Of a stretch of DNA of 12,816 bases, positions 1 through 8,900 are shown piece by piece (within the stretch, counting starts at the first letter, position 1; every line of letters begins with the position of its first letter). The DNA comes from an uncultured Verrucomicrobiota bacterium (GTDB lineage: Bacteria > Verrucomicrobiota > Verrucomicrobiia > Methylacidiphilales > Verrucolacustridaceae). The translations under genes and the position numbers were made by a program. Under the pieces are notes generated by a model. The model was not told the DNA's origin. It saw only the letters and a program-made list of their open reading frames with translations, and did no database searches. The stretch is from contig CAIVGD010000265.1 in NCBI GenBank assembly GCA_903905395.1, positions 1 through 12,816 on the forward strand, written 5' to 3'.

Positions 1-3000
1 GGCGTAACCCCGCAGACCGCAACTGGGGCATCCAAACCCGGTACCTGAATTTTCCCCTGAAAAGCGGGATGATGGCCTCTGCCTTCAGCGGAGGAAACCT
101 GGCCGCCTTGGCCTCTATGGGGGTGAGCTTCGATGCCGGAGAAGCTGTCAACTTTGTCCAGAGTCACGACGAAGCCCCGCTCAGCAAACTTGAACTTTCT
201 TACGCCTACATCCTCACTCACATCGGCGTGCCCGTGGTCTATTTCACCGGCAACAATCTCAAAGATTCCGAAATCGGACGGCAACCCGGGAAAAATACCT
301 GGCTGAACAAGGGTTACGACGGTGCCCTCGGGGATTACGCCATGGGCTCCATCCCAAACCTGATCTACATCCACAATCAGTTCTGTCGCGCCAAGGAGTA
401 CACCCGATGGAGTGAGGGAGACTTTTTCGCATACGAGCGCTACGACGACCTGAACAGCAGTGGCGCGCCGAATTCGGGCGAAGGCCTGATTCTCATCGCC
501 CTTAACGACTCCGGTAGTGATCAGACGCGCGGCGGAATCCAAACTTCTTTTACTGCCGGAACAAAACTCAAGGACTACAGCGGAAAGAATCCGGATACGG
601 TCACGGTGGCCTCCGATGGCACGGTCAGCATCCGCGTTCCCGGAAGCGGGGGTCAGGGTTGGGTCTGCTACGCCCCCTTCAATGCCGAAGCCCCTACCGG
701 CGTGGATCCGCTCCAGTTCAGCGGCACCGGCGTCACCACGATGCCTTGGGTGATCCCCGGTGGACGCGATGCGAGTTCCAAGTCGCGCACTCTGGTCCGC
801 CTCACCGGCGACACGGCGATAATTGATATTTACTATTCCAACACCAATCCGCAGCAAAACGGCGAAACCGTGGACAACGTCCTGCTCAAATGGGGCAAAG
901 GAGCTGACATCAACGGAAACGGCTCGATCGATTTCAACGGCAAGGACATCGTCACCGGAGGTTTTGAAGCCACCACCAAGATTGCCGATGGTCATTACCG
1001 CGTGACCGCGAATATCGCGAATATCCCAGAGGGGCTCCATAACATCCAAGCCCGGGTTTTCAACGGCCGGAGCGGCAAGCCGGCCCTCTTCCAAACCTTC
1101 AGCGAAACCGTTTATGTGGACCGCCACGGTCCCGACCTCGAATTCCTAAATCTCACTGCCGGCGATACCCTCGAAGGCGCCCGCGTCGTCACCATCAATA
1201 ATCCCGACCACACTCTTTACAATCTGACCTACACGATCGACGGGGGCGCCGCCCAGCAGGCCGACATGGTTATCAAAAGCAAATGGCGGATCAGCCTCGA
1301 CGGTCTCACGTCCGGTTCACACTCCCTCGTCCTCAACGCGACCGAGTTCGATTATGGTGCAACCCGGGCCCTCATTAACACCTCCACGCTGACCCGGGCC
1401 TTCACCGTGGACACCGCGGGTCAGGCGATTTCGATCAATCATTCCGCAGGTGCAACCATCACGGAACCATTCTTTACAACCATAGTTACCGTTCCCGCCG
1501 GCCAAGGGATCACGGCGGCAGACATCAAGTTGTACTGGGACGGCTACGAACAGCAGACCCTGACGGAAAACCCTGCTGGAAGCGGCAAGTTCGAGTCCAC
1601 CTTCACCGGCCGCTACGTCCAGGGCGGCGTTCAGAAACTCTTCACCGGAGCCTTCGTCAACGGCCCCCATTTCTTCGAGGCAGTGGTGACGAAAAGCGGC
1701 ACGGAAAATCGTGTGGCACGAAAAGTTTACTTCAATCTCTATAACCAGATGATGCAGGATTCCGATGGCGACGGAATTCCTGACGATATCGAACTCAGCG
1801 CCTTCCTTAACGGCACCAATCCAGGACCGGATCAGAATTGGCCTGGAGATAATAGTCAGGATCTGATTCCCAATTATGGGGAAACTTGGACGCGAATGAA
1901 CCCGATGAACGCCGATACCGATTATGTCAACTCTTGGGACGGTGATGTGGACTCGGACGGAGACGGCGTCTCCAACCTCCAAGAGGTCATCCGATCTTAC
2001 CGGCTCACTGGGAATCCCTACTCCTACAACATCTACAGCGCCTCGAGCACTCCTCCCAGCGCCGCGGTCTCGGTGGCCACAGCCACCCTAGGTACGAGCG
2101 GCGGTCAACGTGTGATGAACTTCACCTATCGCCCGAACGAGGGCCCCCTCACCGGACAAAGCTCTGTTCGCATCACAGTCACACCGACCGGAGCTGGATC
2201 GGCCCAAACCATCACGATGACGGCTGGAACTGCTGGGGATTTTTCAACGACCTACACGATCCCCACCGGCGCCACCTCCGTCTCCTACTCTTTCAGCAAT
2301 GCCACTGGATCGGTCACAGACACCACCAGTGCTTCGTCCTGGACCGCGAGTACGGTCGTTGGCTTCACCATGGACGGCGTCTTTGATAGTGCCGGATTCA
2401 AGGTGGTGGACAACGGCATGGTCATCTACGCCGCTGTTCGGGGTACCAAACTCTACACCGCCACCTGGTCAACCATGGGCGGCGGTAACGACCATTTCAT
2501 TTTCATCACCGACCAGTTCGGCAACCCGCGGAACCATCCCTGGGGTAAAGCGGGTCAAATCTATTTTGATTCCACCACCAAACCTTGGCTGGCCGCTAAC
2601 CCAACAACCGCCTACCCCAACAACTTTGGTGCAAGCGGACGCAGTTATCTCGGGGCTGGCGGAGCCGCCTTGGAAGGCGAACTGGATCTGGTGCAAGTCT
2701 TCGGCTCCGTCCCATCGAAGATCTACATCGCGGTCGGCGCCTACGCTCGTGCCGACGGATCAAGCCTCTCTTCCCAAGCTCCCGCCGCATGGGATGCCGA
2801 TAACAACATTCAGATCACCGAATTTCAGGCCCTTAATCCTGACTCGATTCGCGACGAGAATCTCGACGGAGTGTTCGACGTCGGTGTGCCGTACATGAGC
2901 ACCATCGTCAACGGCAACGAAACCGACGGAAACTACGGCCTGCGGCGCTTCTACCTCGACGAACTCGCCAAGGACGAAGGCGAAATCACCGTCAAATTTA

Positions 3001-5657
3001 AGCCCAACTTGGCCACTGGCACCCTGCTTTTCAGCCCGGAGGTTTACACGAATCTCAATCGCCGGGATTTCGCAGTTCTGGAAGAATCTCCCGCCTCGGT
3101 CACGACCACCAGCTCCGACACATATTTCCGTGCCTACACCATGACGGGTCCGGACGGCAGTGGGTACTACTCCAAAACCCTCAAGGTTAACCGTTGCGGC
3201 GCTTACCGCCTCCAAGTCCGCTACAAGATCTCCTCCGTTAACAACGGAGAGTACCTCTATTACACCGATCACGCCCTGCGCCGCGACTGCGCGATCGTCG
3301 TATCACCCAAGAAGGCCCTCAATCTCACCATGTACGAGGTCAACCCCCTCATCGTCGAGGCCAAGGACACGACCAAGGCGGGGCGTAGCACCCTGCTGGA
3401 TCTCGTCAACGACCCCGCCCTGCCCGGTGAGTCTGGTGGGTACGATGGCCGTCCGGACGCAGTCAACAGAGGTCATTTTTCCGCTCTCGGCGTGAACATG
3501 CTCTGGCTCCAGCCAATCCACCCCACCGGTGTGGAAGGCCGTGACACGAATCCTGAGACGAGCGCACCGTTTGATCCCGGCAGTCCCTACGCGGTGCGCG
3601 ACTACTGGTCCATCAATCCTGTCTTGGGCCGGGCAGAAACCGCTGCCAGTGCTCTCACGGAATTTCAGACCTTCGTCTCGCGCCTCGATTCCTGGGGGGT
3701 CGGCGTGATGATGGACGGCACCTTCAACCATAGCGCCCCCGATTGCATCATGGGTCAAGGCGCAGTGGATCTTGGCCTCCCCTACTCGGCAGATGCCAAG
3801 ATTCGCGATGCGAATTATCAGTGGTACGCGAAGGAGGGGTTCCCTGGTCAGCCGGCCGGAAGCATCAGCGAAATCGCCATCGCTCCTGACCGCAACGATT
3901 TTGGAAACTGGACCGATACTCGGGAGTTCTTCTTTGGTTCCTACGACGCCTTGGTCAAAGCGAAGGGAACTTATGATGGGACGGCCAAAACATATGCCGA
4001 CAACGCTAACCGCAACGAATTCCTCCTCGAGCGCGATGAGTTCGCGGGGCACACGCCAAACACACGCCAACTTTGGCAATACTTTGCCTACTACCCCACC
4101 TACTGGCTCGAAAAGACCGGTCATCCCAAGGGCACCCCGAAATCCGAGTCATACAAAGGCATCGACGGTCTGCGCTGTGATTTCGCTCAAGGCCTCCCAT
4201 CTCTGTTTTGGGAGTACTGCATCAACAAAACCAGGAGCGTGAAGTGGGACTTCGTCTTCATGGCCGAATCCCTCGACGGCTTCCGCGAGGTGGGCGGCAG
4301 CAAGCGGCACGGCGTCGGCTACCGCTCCGCCCGGACCTTTGATGTCCTCAACGAGAACATCATCTTTTACTGGCGCGATAACTTCTTCGGTTACCCGGCC
4401 AACGGCGGCGCGGGCACGCCGGCCACCCCCAGCACCAGCGCCACATTTACAAAGTTCGATGACCGCCGCCAAGCGTACGACAGTGTGACGATTCTCAACG
4501 CCATGGTCAGCCACGACGAAGTCCTGCCACACAACGACCCTTACCGCGTGCTCTACGCCTATGCCGAAGTGGCGGCTATCGATGGCACCCCCATGATTCT
4601 CTACGGACAGGAAGGTGGATTGGAGAATAGTAAAACCGGCTACGCCGCCAGCGAAACGAACTTTGGCACCATCAATGCGAACCGGAATTTCGGTAAGTAC
4701 GAGACCAATTTCGGCAAGGTCATCCCCAACTTCAAGGTCTGGAACGATATGACCAACCTCTGGGCGAATCGCGATTGGACCGTGCAGGATCTCTACGGCC
4801 GCATCAACCGGGCACGTCTCTCCTCCCCTGCGCTACGGAGTCCCAACGTTTACTTCCTCAGCACCACGAACGGTGGATTTTCCTCCAATCTTTTTGCCGT
4901 GGCAAAGTACCAACAGGGCAATCTGACGGCCGGACAGCAGGAAGTGGTCTTGGCCTTCGTTAACAACAACCCCAACGCCAGCAACGCGGCCGTGTTTACT
5001 TTGAATGCCACGAACTCTTCCGGGGCCAACTGGTTCGGCATCGAAAGTGGAAAGAGTTATAATGTGCGCGACCTTCTTTCCACGAACACCAGCTCCACCA
5101 ACTATGTCTGGGGCACCGCCAAAACCGGAACCGAGATCCTTTCCGGGGGTCTCTACGTCGGCCTCCCCTACGAAGGACGGCAAGCGCACTACTTGAAGTT
5201 GGTGGAGATAAACTCTTCTGCCCTGGATACGGACGGCGATGGACTGACCAACGACACGGATCCCGACGACGACAATGATGGGATCCCGGATGTCTACGAA
5301 ATCGCCAACGGGATGAATCCTCTGGTGGCCACCGGCGCCGATGGACCGAATGCGGATAACGACGCGGACGGCATGACCAACTATCAGGAGTTTTTAGCCG
5401 GCACGAAGGCTAACGATCGAACCTCTGCCATGGGCATCGCCTCCCTGAATCCGAACAGCGGCCAGAGCGTCACCCTCACCTGGAACAGTATCCCGGGAAC
5501 GCTTTACAAAGTCCGCTATTCACAAGATCTGTTGACGTGGACTGATTTCCCGGGTGGCCTCATCACCGCCGAGGCGACCACCTCCTCCGTCCAAGCCGTG
5601 CCACCGCAAGGTCAAACGTACAACAAGCTCTTCTTTAAAGTTGACCTTGTGCCTTGA
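1..5657 (+). CDS. Giant secreted multidomain alpha-amylase-family protein with two GH13 modules (5' end outside window)
   Basis: The reading frame is open from the first full codon (base 3) to TGA at 5655-5657, so the true start lies upstream. The first in-window ATG (69) falls inside a GH13 barrel and is not a plausible start; residues below are numbered from it. Module 1: C-terminal end of a GH13 barrel with the region IV motif FVQSHDE (H33, D34), then a beta domain to about 215. Next come Ig-like modules (about 245-560), an aspartate-rich calcium-repeat block (DSDGDG near 564 and 628), another Ig-like module (about 672-760) and a DOMON/CBM9-like carbohydrate-binding candidate (about 765-955). 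Module 2, about 1085-1700, is a complete GH13: region I DGTFNH (D1216, N1220, H1221), region II GLRCDF (R1369, nucleophile D1371), region III AESLDG (acid/base E1400), region IV SHDE (H1482, D1483). The protein ends with DTDGDG repeats from 1720 and a beta module ending FFKVDLVP. GH13 enzymes act on alpha-glucans such as starch or glycogen; exact substrate and subfamily cannot be read here. Extracellular location is inferred from the architecture because the signal peptide is outside the window. GH13 assignment is firm; the accessory-module names are tentative. Confidence 0.92.
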   Translation, partial: RNPADRNWGIQTRYLNFPLKSGMMASAFSGGNLAALASMGVSFDAGEAVNFVQSHDEAPLSKLELSYAYILTHIGVPVVYFTGNNLKDSEIGRQPGKNTWLNKGYDGALGDYAMGSIPNLIYIHNQFCRAKEYTRWSEGDFFAYERYDDLNSSGAPNSGEGLILIALNDSGSDQTRGGIQTSFTAGTKLKDYSGKNPDTVTVASDGTVSIRVPGSGGQGWVCYAPFNAEAPTGVDPLQFSGTGVTTMPWVIPGGRDASSKSRTLVRLTGDTAIIDIYYSNTNPQQNGETVDNVLLKWGKGADINGNGSIDFNGKDIVTGGFEATTKIADGHYRVTANIANIPEGLHNIQARVFNGRSGKPALFQTFSETVYVDRHGPDLEFLNLTAGDTLEGARVVTINNPDHTLYNLTYTIDGGAAQQADMVIKSKWRISLDGLTSGSHSLVLNATEFDYGATRALINTSTLTRAFTVDTAGQAISINHSAGATITEPFFTTIVTVPAGQGITAADIKLYWDGYEQQTLTENPAGSGKFESTFTGRYVQGGVQKLFTGAFVNGPHFFEAVVTKSGTENRVARKVYFNLYNQMMQDSDGDGIPDDIELSAFLNGTNPGPDQNWPGDNSQDLIPNYGETWTRMNPMNADTDYVNSWDGDVDSDGDGVSNLQEVIRSYRLTGNPYSYNIYSASSTPPSAAVSVATATLGTSGGQRVMNFTYRPNEGPLTGQSSVRITVTPTGAGSAQTITMTAGTAGDFSTTYTIPTGATSVSYSFSNATGSVTDTTSASSWTASTVVGFTMDGVFDSAGFKVVDNGMVIYAAVRGTKLYTATWSTMGGGNDHFIFITDQFGNPRNHPWGKAGQIYFDSTTKPWLAANPTTAYPNNFGASGRSYLGAGGAALEGELDLVQVFGSVPSKIYIAVGAYARADGSSLSSQAPAAWDADNNIQITEFQALNPDSIRDENLDGVFDVGVPYMSTIVNGNETDGNYGLRRFYLDELAKDEGEITVKFKPNLATGTLLFSPEVYTNLNRRDFAVLEESPASVTTTSSDTYFRAYTMTGPDGSGYYSKTLKVNRCGAYRLQVRYKISSVNNGEYLYYTDHALRRDCAIVVSPKKALNLTMYEVNPLIVEAKDTTKAGRSTLLDLVNDPALPGESGGYDGRPDAVNRGHFSALGVNMLWLQPIHPTGVEGRDTNPETSAPFDPGSPYAVRDYWSINPVLGRAETAASALTEFQTFVSRLDSWGVGVMMDGTFNHSAPDCIMGQGAVDLGLPYSADAKIRDANYQWYAKEGFPGQPAGSISEIAIAPDRNDFGNWTDTREFFFGSYDALVKAKGTYDGTAKTYADNANRNEFLLERDEFAGHTPNTRQLWQYFAYYPTYWLEKTGHPKGTPKSESYKGIDGLRCDFAQGLPSLFWEYCINKTRSVKWDFVFMAESLDGFREVGGSKRHGVGYRSARTFDVLNENIIFYWRDNFFGYPANGGAGTPATPSTSATFTKFDDRRQAYDSVTILNAMVSHDEVLPHNDPYRVLYAYAEVAAIDGTPMILYGQEGGLENSKTGYAASETNFGTINANRNFGKYETNFGKVIPNFKVWNDMTNLWANRDWTVQDLYGRINRARLSSPALRSPNVYFLSTTNGGFSSNLFAVAKYQQGNLTAGQQEVVLAFVNNNPNASNAAVFTLNATNSSGANWFGIESGKSYNVRDLLSTNTSSTNYVWGTAKTGTEILSGGLYVGLPYEGRQAHYLKLVEINSSALDTDGDGLTNDTDPDDDNDGIPDVYEIANGMNPLVATGADGPNADNDADGMTNYQEFLAGTKANDRTSAMGIASLNPNSGQSVTLTWNSIPGTLYKVRYSQDLLTWTDFPGGLITAEATTSSVQAVPPQGQTYNKLFFKVDLVP

Positions 5658-5690
5658 TCCGCTGACTCAATCAAAGCCGCCCTCATCTCT

Positions 5691-5722
5691 TGAAAAAATC
5701 AGGTCTCCAAGACCTCTTTTCA
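5691..5722 (+). terminator. Rho-independent-like terminator after the amylase gene
   Basis: A perfect 6-bp inverted repeat AGGTCT-CCA-AGACCT (5701-5715) starts 44 bases after the amylase stop codon. Outside it, TGAAAA (5691-5696) pairs with TTTTCA (5717-5722), giving a longer stem with a small asymmetric internal loop (AATC opposite C). The A-run before and T-run after the stem fit an intrinsic terminator that could work on either strand. The T tract is only four long and the stem is only moderately GC-rich, so termination strength is uncertain. It implies that the amylase and the downstream protease are transcribed separately. Confidence 0.5.
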
Positions 5723-5800
5723 CTTCATCGTTCTCCATCCGCCAAAACGCCGCATGCCGCTCCGGCCCCTCACCCAGAAACCGTCTCGAGCATCATTATG

Positions 5801-5930
5801 TTGCCCGACAATTATTTACCAATTTAAACGTCAATTCCTGCTTGTGCAAATAACTGCTTATAAGTCTTTTACACCATTGTTTTGCCTGAACGAATTGTTG
5901 TGCTTAAGTGTCTAAGTAGATGATAGATAA
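5801..5930 (+). promoter_or_regulatory. AT-rich upstream region with candidate promoter for the subtilase gene
   Basis: The 273-base gap between the amylase and the protease becomes strikingly AT-rich from about 5801 to the ATG at 5931, unlike the GC-rich genes on both sides. One sigma70-like candidate is TTGCCC (5801-5806), 16 bases, TTTAAA (5823-5828). Other possible elements are TATAAG (5859-5864), part of the 8-base palindrome CTTATAAG, and TTTACA (5868-5873), neither with a convincing partner. No Shine-Dalgarno sequence precedes the ATG; the bases before it read TGATAGATAA. The region is a reasonable place for a promoter, but the exact element is a guess. Confidence 0.3.
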
Positions 5931-8900
5931 ATGAAATACAGGCTCCCACCACTAAAGCTGTTGGGTGGGTCTCTCCTTTTAATTATTGGGGTGACTCTTT
6001 GCGTGTTCTTTTTGGGTTCTCCTAAAACCCCAGACGAATCGAATTCTAAAACTGTGCCCGCTCGCGTCGTATCGGAAACAACATCCCCATCAAGCCCAAT
6101 TTCCTCGGTACCCTCCAAAGCCACCTCACAAGAATTTAATCCAGCCACACCCATCCCAAATTCAAGCCCAGTCAACTCCTCCTCACCGAACCTGACGACG
6201 ACCAACCGTCCGCCACCTTCCACTTCCACAACCTCCCGCCCCCAAAAAACCATCGCCGATATCTTGGAAGGCGTGGACCTTTCCAAACCCGGCGAACGTG
6301 AACGTGTCGTGGCGGAAATACAAAAGGTGGAGCAATACCGAAAGTCGGAAGCCGTCCGCATGGCGCAGGAACGCGGCCTGCCGATCCGTGTCGAACGCCC
6401 CGATGGAACCGTCCAGGAGATCGTTGATTTCGAAGGCGACAAGCCTCTTTACTTCACCACACACAACATCAATGCGGCCATCAGCACCGGTGCGAACATT
6501 CTGCAGGTAAGTCCGTATTCACTGACCGGCTCCACCTTTACCATCGGGCAGTGGGACGGTGGTTCTCCCCGCTCCACTCATCAGGAATTCGGAGGAAGAG
6601 TCACCGTCAAAGATGGATCAAGTTCCATCGACCACGCCACTCATGTCGCCGGCACAATGATAGCTTCAGGAGTGGTCTCCACGGCGAAGGGAATGGCGAC
6701 AGCGGCCAAGATAAATGCCTACGACTGGAACTCGGACATAGCCGAGATGACCGCAGCGGCGGCAGTCACCGCGACTGACACCAATAAGATTTTCATCTCC
6801 AACCACAGCTACGGTTACATCTCCGGATGGAACTATGTGAACTCCGGCACTCCGACCCGCGTCTGGGAATGGTACGGCAGTGGATCTCTCACCAATTCCG
6901 TAGATCCCGATTTTGGATTGTACAACACCTCCGCCCGTGATTCTGATTCTGTTGCCTTCAGCGCGCCTTTCTATCTGATGTTCCGTAGCGCCGGCAACGA
7001 TCGCACCGATAATCCTTCGGATGGGCAGACCATCGCTCTCACTCCCGGAAGTTCCACGGTTACGACCTACAACAGTGCCAGCCACCCCAAGGGAGACGGC
7101 GTCTATCTCGGGGGATTTTCAACGATCGGGTATGACGCTCTTGGTAAAAACGTCATCACGATCGGATCCGTAGCTGATGCCGTCACGAGTGGAGCCCGGG
7201 ATGTCAGTAAAGCCAATACCAGCAGCTTCTCATGCTGGGGCCCGGCAGATGATGGCCGGATCAAGCCCGATGTCGTGGCCAATGGCGAAGGTCTCTACTC
7301 CTCATTGAATGCCAGCGACTCCTCCTACGGCACCTACTCCGGCACCAGCATGGCCAGCCCCAACGCCGCAGGCACCGCCGCCCTCGTGGCGCAGGATTAC
7401 CTCCGCCTGTTCGGCATGGCGATGCGTTCCAGTACTTTGAAGGGCCTCCTCATACACACTGCCGACGACCGCGGGAATCCCGGCCCCGACTACCAGTACG
7501 GATGGGGATTGATCAACGCCAAGGCCGCCGTGGATCTAATCCGCGACCAGCAGGCCATCACCAATAAACTACGCATGAAAGAAGGCCTCATCACCACCAC
7601 CAGCAACACGATCACCCATAATTTTCTCTGGGACGGCACCAACCCCATTCGGGTCACCTTGGCTTGGACCGATCCCGCAGGAGCCGCCACCACTACTTCC
7701 GATTTACGCACAGCTCGACTCGTAAATAACCTCGATCTCAAATTAATTACCCCCAGCGGCACCACCAACTTGCCCTACGTAATGCCGTTCGTGGGAAACT
7801 GGAGCAATTCGACGATGAGCCTCGCCGCCACCAACGGCGTCAACAACGTGGATAATGTGGAACAGGTCTATCTGGCTTCTCCATCAGGCACCGGAACCTT
7901 TAAGGCTGTGGTCACTTACCAGGGATCCCTCAGTAACAATCAACAAGCTTACTCCCTGCTCGTCTCTGGAGTCTCCGACACACCGGCTCCCCCGCCCCCC
8001 TTGCTGGTCTCTTCCTTGTCCCCCACCAATGCTTATCCAGGGACCGTCACTCTCGATCTGACGGGCACAGGTTTTCTCACCAACACCGCTATTAGATTCA
8101 GCCGTACGGGCCTGTCCGATATCTCGGCAACCAACGTCCAATTATTCACCGACACCAGTCTGCGTTGCCAAGCAACCTTCCCCACCAATGGGGTCGGGTC
8201 GTGGAATGTGATATCCAGCAATTCCCTCACCCAGACCACCACCATGACCAACGGCTTCACGGTGTTGGGTTCGATCTGGAATGAAAATTTCGACGGAGCC
8301 GTCACCGCCTGGTCAACCACCGCTACCACTGGCACGAGCAGCTGGAATCTCACCACCAACCAGTTTAAATCGATGACCAAATCATATTTCGCTTCTGGGC
8401 CCACTTCCAGATCCACCACCTACCTAACCTCTCCCTCGTTCTCGATTCCAAGCGACGCCACCTCCCTGCAACTCCGTTTCTGGCACTCGTACAATCTGCA
8501 AAGCACAAGAGACGGAGGCCGCCTCGAACTCTCCATCGACGGAGGATCCTGGTTTGCAATGGAAACCACCAACACCGACGAATCATTCACCAGCAACGCC
8601 TACAACGGCACCATCAGCACCACTTCCAGTGACATCAACACCAAAATGGCCTGGACTGGAAACAGCGGAGGTTTTGTCGAAACCATTATCAGCCTCAACA
8701 CTACATCCAAATATGCCGGCCATAGCCTCCGCATCCGCTGGGTGATCGCGACAAACACCGGTACGGCCAGCGTAGGTTGGTATATCGACGATGTCGCTCT
8801 CCTTGGAAGCACCTCCCCCGTCAACCAACCCCCTGCGATCACCACGACCGCTCACTCGAACTTGACCAACAGCGTGACCGATGAATTCGGCACTGTTTAC

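Noticed and set aside
1317..1982. 221-codon open frame on the - strand inside the amylase gene
   Set aside because: It is antisense to the Ig-like and calcium-repeat modules with no motif of its own; the composition matches a shadow frame.
3303..4124. 273-codon open frame on the - strand inside the amylase gene
   Set aside because: It is opposite the catalytic part of the GH13 module, has no recognisable motif, and is explained by the codon bias of the real frame.
69..4620. Tandem duplication as the origin of the two GH13 modules
   Set aside because: The comparable region IV stretches (FVQSHDEAPLS and MVSHDEVLPHN) and flanking strands are too different for a recent duplication, and no long DNA repeat is seen.
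5554..5853. Small + strand open frame overlapping the end of the amylase and the terminator
   Set aside because: It starts within the amylase gene in another frame, runs through the hairpin terminator, and encodes a low-complexity Pro/Ser/Arg-rich sequence without motif.
5982..6006. Possible lipoprotein lipobox (VTLC) at the protease N-terminus
   Set aside because: The residue before Cys is Leu instead of Gly, Ala or Ser, and the Cys lies within the hydrophobic core instead of after it, so an ordinary signal or anchor segment fits better.
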